In this document: one piece after another, positions 25,909 through 34,770 of the stretch
How the letters are laid out: each line of letters starts with the position of its first letter
Numbering within the stretch: the first letter of the stretch is position 1
Assembly (NCBI GenBank): GCA_965197675.1
Contig: OZ240221.1
Span: forward strand, 2,790,001 to 2,854,000
Reading direction: 5' to 3'
From: G965197675 sp965197675
GTDB lineage: Bacteria; Chloroflexota; Dehalococcoidia; Plut-88900
DNA length: 64,000 nt
Made by a program: the position numbers and the translations under genes
The notes under the pieces: model-generated
The model's input: the letters and a program-made list of their open reading frames with translations, nothing else
Told to the model about the DNA's origin: nothing
The model's database searches: none

Positions 25909-27332
25909 TCCTCTTCCTGCAAGACAATAGACTGATGCGGTGAGGTCTTGTACATGTACCGACCTTCTCGTTTTTCCTTGTTAAGCCGACGGTTTAAGTG
26001 GAGGCCCTCCAGCACGAACTCCAACGCGGATGCTTTGGTGGCTGGCTCCTTCTCGCAATCCAGGTACTCCAGCACACTATTCATGCCATCCAGGTATTTC
26101 AACCCTTTGGAGTATGACTTTGAGGGTAGAGAATCGGATGTCTCGAAAGTCAAACCTGCTTTAAACTTCTGCGCAACATTACCGAAGTCCTCTACTGAGA
26201 AGTACCTGTTGAAGACGTTGACTACCGCCCTTTTAATCAGCCCGTCTAAAACCTTGGCGCCTCCGTCATCCTCCACCATCTCCAGCTCCAGCTTCCCGAT
26301 TGTGGAAGATGAAATATAAGGCAGGTCCGAAATCCGGGGAGTGACAGTCTTTTCCCGATTCCGAATCGCTCTCCTAAGAGCATTGCTAATCACGCCCTCG
26401 TAGTTGGCAGTGGATATCCTAACGCTCACACCTGAGCGTTGATTGATATCGGGGGTTCTGCGGGCGACGGCAGTGACTTCGGCGATGATGTCCTTCATAA
26501 ACTGAGGGACAAGGGTCGTGCGTCCATCGTCAAACTTGCGCCGCTCTATCTCCATGATCTGGACTTCAATGTCGGGGCTAAGGGGGTAGTGAGTCCTGAT
26601 CTGAGCACCGTATCGATCCTTCAGAGGAGTGATAATCCTGCCTCGGTTGGTATAGTCCTCGGGATTGGCGCTGGCGACGACGTAGACGTCGAGAGGCAGA
26701 CGAATCCGATACCCCTTTATTTGAACGTCTCCTTCTTCCATGAGGTTAAACAACCCCACCTGTATCCTCTCTGCCAGATCTGGCAACTCGTTTATACAGA
26801 AAACCCCTCTATTGGTCCTCGGAACCAAGCCGTAGTGAATAGTGTGCTCGTCGGATAGGTATCTTCCTTCAGCCACCCTTATAGGGTCGATTTCGCCTAT
26901 GAGGTCTGCCATGGTAATGTCAGGAGTAGCCAGTTTTTCAGCGTATCGTTGGTCTCGTGGGACCCACACTATCCCTGTCCGTCCCTTCTGCTTATCCGTC
27001 TTCTCTCGACAAGGTCGGCACAGTGGGTTGAAGGGGTTATCGTTGATCTCACAGCCCTTAATTATTGGAATCTCGTCATCCAGAAGGGTCACCAGACCTC
27101 GAATAATGCGGCTTTTGGCTTGACCTCGCTCTCCTAGAAATATGATATCCTGGCCAGCCAGAATAGCATTCTCGACCTGGGGTATCACAGTATCATCGTA
27201 CCCAAAGATGTTTTTGAAGAGGGGCTCGTCACGCTCCATCTTGGAGATCAGGTTCTTTCTCATCTCCTCTCGAACTGACAGAACTTTATAGCCCGATTTC
27301 CTCAGCTCGCTTACCGTGCGTGGTTTAGCCAT
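25905..27332 (-). CDS. MoxR/ChlI-like AAA+ ATPase (Mg-chelatase-like)
   Basis: This 475-residue ATPase belongs to the MoxR/ChlI group of AAA+ proteins, which remodel partner complexes with a VWA protein. Walker A is GERGQAKSR near residue 67. A CRPCREKT cysteine pair lies near residue 107. The central block GVFCINELPDLAERIQVGLFNLMEEGDVQIKGYRIRLPLDVYVVASANPEDYTNRGRII is typical of Mg-chelatase subunits. The open frame extends to 27365, but the ATG at 27332 follows GAGGTG at the right spacing and starts with MAKPRTVSELR. The likely VWA partner is at 17034-19046. There is no other chlorophyll or cobalamin gene in the window, so a pigment function is unlikely. Confidence 0.9.
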   Translation of the reverse strand: MAKPRTVSELRKSGYKVLSVREEMRKNLISKMERDEPLFKNIFGYDDTVIPQVENAILAGQDIIFLGERGQAKSRIIRGLVTLLDDEIPIIKGCEINDNPFNPLCRPCREKTDKQKGRTGIVWVPRDQRYAEKLATPDITMADLIGEIDPIRVAEGRYLSDEHTIHYGLVPRTNRGVFCINELPDLAERIQVGLFNLMEEGDVQIKGYRIRLPLDVYVVASANPEDYTNRGRIITPLKDRYGAQIRTHYPLSPDIEVQIMEIERRKFDDGRTTLVPQFMKDIIAEVTAVARRTPDINQRSGVSVRISTANYEGVISNALRRAIRNREKTVTPRISDLPYISSSTIGKLELEMVEDDGGAKVLDGLIKRAVVNVFNRYFSVEDFGNVAQKFKAGLTFETSDSLPSKSYSKGLKYLDGMNSVLEYLDCEKEPATKASALEFVLEGLHLNRRLNKEKREGRYMYKTSPHQSIVLQEED

Positions 27333-27540
27333 ATCCGACACCTCAAATAGGTCTACAAAGCCCACTTATCCTAACGAAACGCATCTCAAAACAGTGAGTA
27401 AGATCACCTTTATGATTCGGGAGATTAGGAAAGGAAGAGATGGCACCTCGAAATGCTACTTCCCCACAAGTTCATAATTCCAGAACCCGATGAAGCTGTC
27501 AACCTATACCTGGAGCCCAAATCTCTCACTTGGGTAAGTG

Positions 27541-27850
27541 AAGGGACAGGCGATGAGCGTGGTCTTTCCCGCCCACCCAGGTATGTCGTTCTTGGGGGCA
27601 CAGCCTCTACCTGGCGGTAGACAGGCCCAAACCCCCAGGCAAAGAGGCTCCTCCCCTTTGCAATCCCATATACAACAATGCGTACGTCTTGCCCCCTCAT
27701 GGTGAATAGTCTTACGCCCCAGGACGGGGCCGTACATTGTACATCAACTGCGGAGAGACCGAGCAGCTACTTGAAAGCCTAGAGTTTATCCTGAGCCTGC
27801 CCAAAGGAACCATTTGAGCGGGCCAGTTTGGCCCTAGGTGGGGAATCTAA
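27541..27850 (-). repeat. Module C variant (C2) and partial A/D on the minus strand
   Basis: The gap 27333-27923 carries an inverted C2 copy (27541-27665), a stretch of degenerate module A (27775-27822, 'agagtttatcctgagcctgcccaaagg') and part of D ('ggcccta-ggtggggaatcta' near 27832). Other parts of the gap show no gene. C2 here is the inverted partner of the copy at 22984-23107. Confidence 0.7.
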
Positions 27851-27923
27851 GGGTAAAGGTCTTCTTGCGACACCCTTGATTACGAGGTAGGCTAATATCT
27901 GAGCATTCCCAGGTAAACACCCA

Positions 27924-29117
27924 ATGGTCAAGTCCACCGAGAAGGTAGAGAGTCACAAACTGACCGTTACACTGACCGGCATCAGCCATGTAGGCGATGC
28001 CATCGGGAGATACGACGATAAGGTGGTTTTTGCCAGCTACGGTATTCCCGGAGAGAAGGTGGGGGTGGAGGTCTATCAGGAAAAGCGTGATTATGTAAAG
28101 GCTAACGTAATTGATGTCCTCGAGCCGTCTCCCGGTCGCACCTCACCTCCATGCGCTTACTTTGGAGTTTGTGGAGGGTGCCAATGGCAGCACATGGACT
28201 ATTCTCTTCAGCTACAGCTAAAGCAACAGATACTGAAAGAGCAGCTTGAGAGGATAGGTGAGATTGATTCTCCCTATGTTCCCCCCACCCTCCCCTCTCC
28301 TGATCCGTGGCATTACAGAAACCACGCCCGGTTCTCGACCGACAAGCAGGGTCGGTTGGGATTTATCCGCTCTGATGGAAACGGGTTTCTGCCGATAGAG
28401 TATTGTCACCTCATGCAGCCAGAGATCAATTCAGTATTAGCCCAGCTACAAGGCAAATGCCCGAATGTTCATCAGGTCTCAGTAAGGTATGGCATCGGTT
28501 CGGGGGAGTTTCTGATCCAGCCACCCCACGACGATGTAGAAGTTGAGAATGGGCAGCATCATTTCACCGAGGTGTTGTTTGGCTATCGGTTCAGGGTATC
28601 CGGTCCCTCCTTTTTTCAGGTGAACACCGCCCAAACAGAGCGCATGATAGGCGCCGTGCGAGACCGCCTAACCCTAGATGGAGCCGATGTATTGGTGGAT
28701 GCCTATGCCGGGGTGGGCACCTTCTCGATATTGCTAGCGCCCTATGTAAGAAAGGTGTACGCGATAGAAGAGTCAGCCTCAGCTATAGAGGACGCGAAAG
28801 CGAACTGCGCTCCCTTCAAGAATATAGATCTGGTTTTGGGCAAGACCGAGTTGATATTGCCGCAGATGAGGGAGAGGCCAGATGCTCTAATCCTGGATCC
28901 ACCTCGAGTGGGGTGCGATAAGAGGGTACTGAAGGCAATCCTGGAGAATCCACCATCAAGAGTGGTTTACGTTTCCTGCGACCCCGCCACCTTGTCAAGA
29001 GACCTCAATATTTTATGTGAAGACGGTTATCGCTTGAAAGAGGCGCTTCCGGTGGATATGTTTCCTCAGACCTACCACATCGAAACCGTCGCTACCCTGG
29101 AACGAAGGGCGCAGTAG
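27924..29117 (+). CDS. rlmD: 23S rRNA (uracil-C5)-methyltransferase RlmD/RumA
   Basis: This 397-residue enzyme methylates a uridine at C5 in 23S rRNA (or a close RumA-type target). It has an N-terminal TRAM domain (residues 10-70), a 4Fe-4S cluster motif C-AYFGV-C-GG-C near residues 74-83 with a further cysteine near residue 158, the SAM-binding strand VDAYAGVGTFSILLA, and the C-terminal catalytic block ILDPPRVGCDKRVLKA...VVYVSCDPATLSRDL. The ATG at 27924 starts just before the TRAM domain. Maf begins 13 bases after its TAG stop, in the same reading frame. Confidence 0.92.
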   Translation: MVKSTEKVESHKLTVTLTGISHVGDAIGRYDDKVVFASYGIPGEKVGVEVYQEKRDYVKANVIDVLEPSPGRTSPPCAYFGVCGGCQWQHMDYSLQLQLKQQILKEQLERIGEIDSPYVPPTLPSPDPWHYRNHARFSTDKQGRLGFIRSDGNGFLPIEYCHLMQPEINSVLAQLQGKCPNVHQVSVRYGIGSGEFLIQPPHDDVEVENGQHHFTEVLFGYRFRVSGPSFFQVNTAQTERMIGAVRDRLTLDGADVLVDAYAGVGTFSILLAPYVRKVYAIEESASAIEDAKANCAPFKNIDLVLGKTELILPQMRERPDALILDPPRVGCDKRVLKAILENPPSRVVYVSCDPATLSRDLNILCEDGYRLKEALPVDMFPQTYHIETVATLERRAQ

Positions 29118-29129
29118 AGAGGCAACGCC

Positions 29130-29801
29130 ACGAGCACTAAAGCCCCACATCTGGTTCTGGCCTCATCGTCGCCGAGACGCAAAGAGCTTCTGTCAGCGTT
29201 GAATGTTCCATTCGTCGTCGCACCACCTGACGTAGCTGAACAATTGCCTGACCGAGCTACCAACTCTGAAGAGCTTGCTCAAGCCCTCGCACTACAAAAA
29301 GTGCAAAGTGCATGGGAGAAGCATCCAAACGCATCCTTGCTGGGAGCAGATACCATTGTGATCCTGAACGGGCGGATCATGGGAAAACCGCGTGGGGCTG
29401 AAGAGGCTCGGGAGATGCTGTTAGCTCTCCGCGACAAACCACACCAGGTAACAACCGGACTGGCCATTATCTCTCCCGCCCTCGAAACTCCTCAGAAGAT
29501 ATACGTCTCTACAACTGTCACTATGCGATGCTATTCCTCTGAGGAGATAGACGGCTACGTCTCCTCCGGCGACCCACTGGACAAGGCTGGGGCATACGCA
29601 GTACAGAACGAGTCCTTCCATCCGGCTGAGCGTGTCGACGGGTGCTATTTCAATGTGGTTGGGCTTCCAGTGTGTGAACTCGTGGAAATGCTTGCGAAGA
29701 TAGGTTTGGCATCGAAACCTGATGCATCGTTAGCGCTGGCCTGTCAGTACTCTCAATGTCCTCTCGGACGCATAACGTTCCAAGAAATGAGAAACCCATG
29801 A
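29130..29801 (+). CDS. maf: Maf nucleoside triphosphate pyrophosphatase, non-canonical start
   Basis: This protein of about 223 residues removes pyrophosphate from non-canonical or damaged nucleoside triphosphates. The diagnostic N-terminus LVLASSSPRRKELLSAL begins near 29151, upstream of the first usual start codon (TTG 29199). No ATG, GTG or TTG lies between the rlmD stop and this motif. The best-placed codon is ACG at 29130 (MSTKAPHLVLAS when read as methionine) with GAGAGG seven bases upstream. CTG at 29151 is the alternative. Other family blocks are GADTIVILNGRIMGKPRG and the DKAGAYAVQ motif. Its stop overlaps the next gene's ATG (ATGA at 29798). Confidence 0.85.
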   Translation, partial: TSTKAPHLVLASSSPRRKELLSALNVPFVVAPPDVAEQLPDRATNSEELAQALALQKVQSAWEKHPNASLLGADTIVILNGRIMGKPRGAEEAREMLLALRDKPHQVTTGLAIISPALETPQKIYVSTTVTMRCYSSEEIDGYVSSGDPLDKAGAYAVQNESFHPAERVDGCYFNVVGLPVCELVEMLAKIGLASKPDASLALACQYSQCPLGRITFQEMRNP

Positions 29802-30478
29802 ACTTGCTCCATCTAATCACGCGGCTAAGGAGCAATGCAGCCAGGGAAGGGCCTGCCCTGACCTCCGGCCCTGTACTGCCTCCCGGACAGGTGGCCATCG
29901 AGAAATGGCCGGTTTTCACAGCCGGCGCCACTCCCAAAATCGACATATCAACGTGGAAGCTTGCGCTGACCGGGTTAGTAGAAAACAGCATCGAACTTAG
30001 CCATCAAGAGATCCTCAGTCTGCCAAAGAAAACCGTCCAGGCCAACTTCCACTGCGTTACTGGCTGGAGTCGACTGGATAACAGGTGGGAAGGAGTAGGC
30101 GTCAGGGAGCTGATAGAGCAAGCAAAGCCCAGACTCGAAGCCAGGTACGTGCTAGTCCATTGCTACGGCGGCTACACAACCAATCTACCCCTGAGAATCT
30201 TGCTGGACCATGACACTCTACTAGCCTTTCTACATAACGGAAAGGAGTTGACCCCAGAGCACGGTTGGCCTCTTCGTTTGGTGATCCCCAAACGTTACGC
30301 GTGGAAGAGCGCCAAGTGGGTACGAGAGTTGGAATTCATGGATGAAGAAGAGCTTGGTTTCTGGGAGATACGAGGCTATCATAACGATGGAGACCCCTGG
30401 AAGGAAGAGCGTGTCCTGAGCTCCCTATCTCTTTCTCCCTCGGGGCTTGAGGTGTCTCAGCTCACCTGGTTCGACTAG
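29798..30478 (+). CDS. YedY/sulfite-oxidase-like molybdopterin-binding protein
   Basis: This protein of about 226 residues is an oxidoreductase molybdopterin-binding (SUOX/MsrP) family member. The Mo-ligand cysteine is in ANFHCVTGWSRLDNRWEGVGVRELI, near residue 87. GGYTTNLPLRILLDHDTLLAF and WPLRLVIPKRYAWKSAKWVRELEFM follow, and an EELGFWEIRGYHNDGDPW motif closes the domain. The ATG at 29798 overlaps the maf stop. No Tat signal is present, unlike E. coli MsrP, so it is probably cytoplasmic. The last 15-18 residues come from the start of a module A repeat, which provides the stop codon. Confidence 0.88.
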   Translation: MNLLHLITRLRSNAAREGPALTSGPVLPPGQVAIEKWPVFTAGATPKIDISTWKLALTGLVENSIELSHQEILSLPKKTVQANFHCVTGWSRLDNRWEGVGVRELIEQAKPRLEARYVLVHCYGGYTTNLPLRILLDHDTLLAFLHNGKELTPEHGWPLRLVIPKRYAWKSAKWVRELEFMDEEELGFWEIRGYHNDGDPWKEERVLSSLSLSPSGLEVSQLTWFD

Positions 30479-30842
30479 CTCACCATGAGCGGGAGGGTGT
30501 TGTATATACGCTCACTCTGAGCCTGTCGAAGAGTCACCCTGAGCTTAAAGTTTACCCTGAGCGTAGTCGAAGGGAAGGGTGCCCTCGCTCCTGTGCCCTC
30601 AGCCCCGTGCCCCCTTCTTTCCCGTCATTCCCGTGCTTGACACGAGAATCCAGGGGAGGGGTGTTACACTCGAAATGTGAATTCGCCTTCCAGTTTCCAC
30701 GGGGACGGCGCAGGCAGGGACATGCATCCCTCTGGCAGAGAGGTTGAGGGGCCTGTCCTCAGCTTGACTGGGGAATGTTCCCCCACATACAAAAACCTAC
30801 CTGGGCGGGTGGGTGGGACCAAGGCCTTTGCCTTTCTGTGAC
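30440..30842 (+). repeat. Composite intergenic repeat, copy 3 (modules A-B-C)
   Basis: Module A (30440-30585) has lost a few bases after 'cacctggttcg' and reads directly into 'actagctcaccatgagcggg'. Module B hairpin arms are at 30627-30649 (ATTCCCGTG...CACGAGAAT, one mismatch). Module C is 30712-30842. It has the same orientation as copy 4 at 36131, and the four tandem MFS genes lie between the two. Together with the short spacer it fills 30479-30901, where no other gene is seen. Confidence 0.85.
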
Positions 30843-30901
30843 AAGCCCTCGAGGGAGAGGGGTGTTGGAGGTGAGGAATCCAGGATGTCCCCCGCTGCTA
30901 A

Positions 30902-32146
30902 TTACTGGGAAGCCGTCTGAGGTGTGTACTTCTTCCCAAAGAGCGTCAGCGCTGCGATAAACAGGGATAGTGCAAAGAAAGCCGTCACTATCATTCCCAC
31001 ATCTAGCTCTCCGGTGGCCTCTTGTAGAAATCCTGCTAACACAGGGCCTATCGCTGCGCCACCCCTCATGGCCACCTCCATCACTCCCACTATAACCGCA
31101 ATCTCCCGAAGGCTGATACCAGAAAGCTCAAAGGGTAATGTAAAGATGATGGGGGCATGACCAAAGCCAATGCCGTGCAACACAGCCCAAAAGAACAACA
31201 GGGGGATGGAACCCGTGAGCACTATGCCGGCGGCACTAGCCACGGCGGCAATCCCGAATAGAATCAGCAGTGGCCTTCTTATATCCCTCTTCGATCGTCT
31301 CGAAATGTAGAGGGCCACTATCACGCTGGAGGTCGACTCTACGATGGCAGAAACGGCTAGGATTATCCCAGAGGTAGTCAAGGGAATATCGTGATTATCT
31401 AACAATAGGGTAGGTAAGAAGGTGATCAACGAGTTGGACATTAAGGCGACCCCTCCCACGGCGATCACCAGTATCCAGACTTCTCGGTACCTGAGTAGGC
31501 TGCGGAGGGGGCTTCCTCTTTCCACAGGTTGCTCTTTATTTTGTTCTTGAGCCGGCCTGTCTCGCCCAATCAATATCCACCCTAAAGAGACCACAAGGAA
31601 GACGATGCCATAAACCGTGAGGGTAGCTCGCCAGCTGTCATCCAGCCAGATCAAGAGAAAAGGCGTCAGAAGGAACCCGCCCACTGCCGCAGCCCCGAAG
31701 GTGGCATTCACGATGCCGTTCACCAGCAAGAACTCCCTCCTGGGAAACCATTGAGCCGTCAACGTGACGCGGGCCGGATTTCGCGCCACTATGGCAAGGC
31801 CAAATCCCAACCGACCAAGTATCAACACGGCGAATATCGGGGCCCAGCCTTGAACGAAGATGAAGAAGGTGGACAGTAGCATCACTACCGAAAGGACGAG
31901 CTTTGGCCTAATTCGGGAGAGCCACAAACTCACGGGAATGGCCAAGATAAGATTCCCGATGAGGGCAGAAGAACCGAGCCATCCCTGCTCTGAAGGAGAC
32001 AGGTCCAGATCTTCCGATATTCCCGGTAGTAGTATCCCTAAAGAGAGGCTTATCAGAGTGTTAAGGGTGTTGGCCAGCCCCAGGAATATCAGTATCCAAA
32101 ACCTGTAGCGTGGATATTCGACTTGAGTTGTTAGTCCTGGTTCCAT
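30902..32146 (-). CDS. MFS transporter (tandem paralogue 4, promoter-distal)
   Basis: This 414-residue 12-helix transporter is the last of four tandem MFS genes. It has the family block GISEDLDLSPSEQGWLGSSALIGNLILAIPVSLWLSRIRPKL (residues 39-82), a charged inter-domain loop (RDRPAQEQNKEQPVERGS near residue 200), and the second-half signature TLPFELSGISLREIAVIVGVMEVAMRGGAAIGPVLAGFLQEAT. ATG 32146 starts it. It sits 45 bases after the stop of the preceding gene, implying one transcript of four. The repeat copy 3 lies just past its stop. Confidence 0.88.
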   Translation of the reverse strand: MEPGLTTQVEYPRYRFWILIFLGLANTLNTLISLSLGILLPGISEDLDLSPSEQGWLGSSALIGNLILAIPVSLWLSRIRPKLVLSVVMLLSTFFIFVQGWAPIFAVLILGRLGFGLAIVARNPARVTLTAQWFPRREFLLVNGIVNATFGAAAVGGFLLTPFLLIWLDDSWRATLTVYGIVFLVVSLGWILIGRDRPAQEQNKEQPVERGSPLRSLLRYREVWILVIAVGGVALMSNSLITFLPTLLLDNHDIPLTTSGIILAVSAIVESTSSVIVALYISRRSKRDIRRPLLILFGIAAVASAAGIVLTGSIPLLFFWAVLHGIGFGHAPIIFTLPFELSGISLREIAVIVGVMEVAMRGGAAIGPVLAGFLQEATGELDVGMIVTAFFALSLFIAALTLFGKKYTPQTASQ

Positions 32147-32191
32147 ACGTCAAAGCAGATTCGTCAAAGGTAATTCCTGAGTTTCAAGAAA

Positions 32192-33436
32192 CTAGGGAGA
32201 TGTTATCGCCGGTTGCGTCTGAGGCTTGCGAAACAGCATAACCCCACACACCGCCAACGTTAGACCAAAGAGGGAGGTAACCACTAGGGTAAGCTGTAGG
32301 TCATTGGTAGCCTCCTGCAAGAAACCCGCCAACGAAGGTCCTATGACGCCACCAGTTCTGGATGTCATCTCTATAAATCCTGTTGCGACCGCTATCTCCG
32401 CGGTGGTAATTCCCGGCAGCTCGAAGGGGACCGTCCAGATTATAGGTACCCAAGCAAAGCCCAGACCGTGGACGATGGAGAACAGGACAAGCAGAGGGAT
32501 AGAGCCGGTGAGGGACATTCCAACCGCACCGGATACCATGACAGCAGCGAGGATGGGCACCAGAGCCCTTCTCAAATCCCTCTTCACCGTCTTCATTAGG
32601 TAGAAGGCCAGCACAAGGCTGCCAACGGACTCGGCTACCCCTGCTACAGATAGGATGCCTCCCGATGTGGGAAGTGAGATATCGTGGTTATCCAGCACCA
32701 GGGTAGGCCAGAAGGTGTAGAAGGATCCCCACATCAGCATGACCCCAAGGTGCCCTATGGCCAGCAACCACACCTCCTTGTATCGCAGAACGGTCTTGAG
32801 CAGCGCTAGGCGAGTAGGCACTATTTGACTCGCTGAATCTTGAGCGACTTCCCTCTCCCGTCCCAATACGAGCCACGCTAGAACCACCACCACGTGCACG
32901 ATGCTATAGATTACTAGCATTCCTCGCCAGCTATCGCTCAGCAATATCAGTATCAGCGGAGTCAGGGCTAGCCCCACCAGCGCACCAACACCAAAAGTGG
33001 AATTGACCGATGCATTGACGACTACAATCTCTCGCCTGGGAAACCACTGTGCGGTCAATACAGCCCTAAGGGGATGGCGGGCTGCGGCCGATAATCCGAA
33101 CATCATTCGCCCCAATAGAAGCGCTACAAACACGGGGCTCCAGGCTTGGATGAAGATAGTCAATGCCCCCATCAGCATTACTGCAGCGTAGCTAATTCTC
33201 ACACTCACCCGAGAGATCCACAAGCTCACAGGTAATGCAAAAAGCAGGTTGCCCAGCAGCGCGGAAGAGCCGAGCCATCCCTGCTCCGTTGGGGACAGGT
33301 CCAGGTCCTCCGAGATTCCCGGGAGCATTATTCCCAACGAGAGGAGCATGATGGTAAAGAGAACCATGCTCAAACCGAGGAACGCCAGGATCACGAATCT
33401 GTATGGGGAATACTCAACAGCAGGGCGTTGAACCAT
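32192..33436 (-). CDS. MFS transporter (tandem paralogue 3)
   Basis: This 414-residue MFS protein has the GISEDLDLSPTEQGWLGSSALLGNLLFALPVSLWISRVS block, a shortened linker (LGREREVAQDSASQIVPT) and the tail FELPGITTAEIAVATGFIEMTSRTGGVIGPSLAGFLQEATNDLQL. It shares the LLLDNHDI/LVLDNHDI motif with paralogue 4, its closest relative, which suggests a recent local duplication. The start codon is ATG 33436, preceded by about 52 bases of spacer. The REV/IAV-type substitution after the linker may alter substrate range. Confidence 0.88.
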   Translation of the reverse strand: MVQRPAVEYSPYRFVILAFLGLSMVLFTIMLLSLGIMLPGISEDLDLSPTEQGWLGSSALLGNLLFALPVSLWISRVSVRISYAAVMLMGALTIFIQAWSPVFVALLLGRMMFGLSAAARHPLRAVLTAQWFPRREIVVVNASVNSTFGVGALVGLALTPLILILLSDSWRGMLVIYSIVHVVVVLAWLVLGREREVAQDSASQIVPTRLALLKTVLRYKEVWLLAIGHLGVMLMWGSFYTFWPTLVLDNHDISLPTSGGILSVAGVAESVGSLVLAFYLMKTVKRDLRRALVPILAAVMVSGAVGMSLTGSIPLLVLFSIVHGLGFAWVPIIWTVPFELPGITTAEIAVATGFIEMTSRTGGVIGPSLAGFLQEATNDLQLTLVVTSLFGLTLAVCGVMLFRKPQTQPAITSP

Positions 33437-33488
33437 ATCCAGAATATACGCCCCAGATACCCTTTGCGCAACGATTCCTAATTAAGAG

Positions 33489-34724
33489 CTACGCGGTGGT
33501 AGGAGTAGCAACACCCCCTTGACCCTTTTGTCTCGGAAGCATGAGGCCGCCTAAGATTAGAGAGACTCCACAAGCAGATGTGACTATCAAGGCAGTAGTA
33601 AGGTCGTTGGTAAGCTCTTGCAAGAAGCCGGCCAGCACAGGCCCCAGTGCTGCGCCGCCCCAGTAGTTAAGCTCTAGAAACACTACGGCAACCGCTATCT
33701 CTCGAGGTTTTATTCCCTTGAGCCCAAAGGGCATGGAGAGGATTATGGGGAAAAAGGCCCATCCCAAGCCATGAACCATGTTTAGTATGACTTGCAGTGG
33801 AATCGAGCCCGTAAGCACCATTCCGATGGATGTTGCGACCAATACCACACCCGATCCCGATAAAATCTCCTTCTGGACGTCTCTTTTAGCCACGTAGAAG
33901 GCGACGAAGATGCCACCGAGGGCCTCTATGATGCCTGATGTAGCGTGAATAGTCCCGGACACAGTCAGCGAAATATCGTACTTCTGCAGCATCAACGTGG
34001 GCCAGAATGTAGTTATTGACCCCCACAGAATCTCTGCTCCAAAAAGTCCAGCGCTGATGTACCACAGCTCCTTGTACCTAAGAGCGTTTCGTAGGGATCC
34101 CCCAGTCCTTGGTCTGGACCACTTCTGATACTCTTCGGTCTTCCTCTCGCGGCCCACCACCATCCAGACAATCGTTACGGCGAAATACACAATAGCATAC
34201 AGGGTTAGGGTTGCCCTCCAGTTATCGTCGAACATCACTAGGAGGAAGGGAGTGAAGAGAAAAGCAAAGCTCCACGCCAGACCGAAGGTGCCATTCATCA
34301 GGCCGTTGGCTATGACTATCTCCCTGGGTGGAAACCACTGGGCAGTCAGCAGTGCCCGAGCGGGCTCTCGAGCCACAAGAGATAGTCCATACAGCCCCCT
34401 CCCAATAATCAACACCAGGAATATTGGAGCCCATCCTTGCACCAGTACAAAAAAAGCCCCTAACGTCAATGTAATGGTGGTGGCGAGACTGGCGTTGAAT
34501 CTGGATACCACAAGCGTTAGGGGTATCGCTAGCACTAGGTTGCCAATTAGAGCTGATGATCCCAGCCAGCCCTGTTCGGTAGGTGAAAGCCCCAGATCAT
34601 CTGTGATAGAGGGCAGAAGTATCCCCATTGTGAGGGCTATTAGCTGACCTATAGTGTTCGATACCCCCAGAACTGTCAGTATGACAAACCGGTGGCGAGG
34701 GTTGTGGAGGTCTTTCTGTTTCAT
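33489..34724 (-). CDS. MFS transporter (tandem paralogue 2)
   Basis: This 411-residue MFS protein has SITDDLGLSPTEQGWLGSSALIGNLVLAIPLTLVVSRFN, a basic linker VGRERKTEEYQKWSRPR near residue 195, TFWPTLMLQKYDISLT and MPFGLKGIKPREIAVAVVFLELNYWGGAALGPVLAGFLQELTNDL. The ATG is at 34724. It lies 46 bases downstream of paralogue 1. The RKTEEYQKW linker resembles that of paralogue 1 (RKTSEYRRW), so paralogues 1 and 2 form one pair, and 3 and 4 another. Confidence 0.88.
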   Translation of the reverse strand: MKQKDLHNPRHRFVILTVLGVSNTIGQLIALTMGILLPSITDDLGLSPTEQGWLGSSALIGNLVLAIPLTLVVSRFNASLATTITLTLGAFFVLVQGWAPIFLVLIIGRGLYGLSLVAREPARALLTAQWFPPREIVIANGLMNGTFGLAWSFAFLFTPFLLVMFDDNWRATLTLYAIVYFAVTIVWMVVGRERKTEEYQKWSRPRTGGSLRNALRYKELWYISAGLFGAEILWGSITTFWPTLMLQKYDISLTVSGTIHATSGIIEALGGIFVAFYVAKRDVQKEILSGSGVVLVATSIGMVLTGSIPLQVILNMVHGLGWAFFPIILSMPFGLKGIKPREIAVAVVFLELNYWGGAALGPVLAGFLQELTNDLTTALIVTSACGVSLILGGLMLPRQKGQGGVATPTTA

Positions 34725-34770
34725 TCCGACTGTTTGGGACGAAAGAGACTCAATGGTTGATTTGAAGTCT

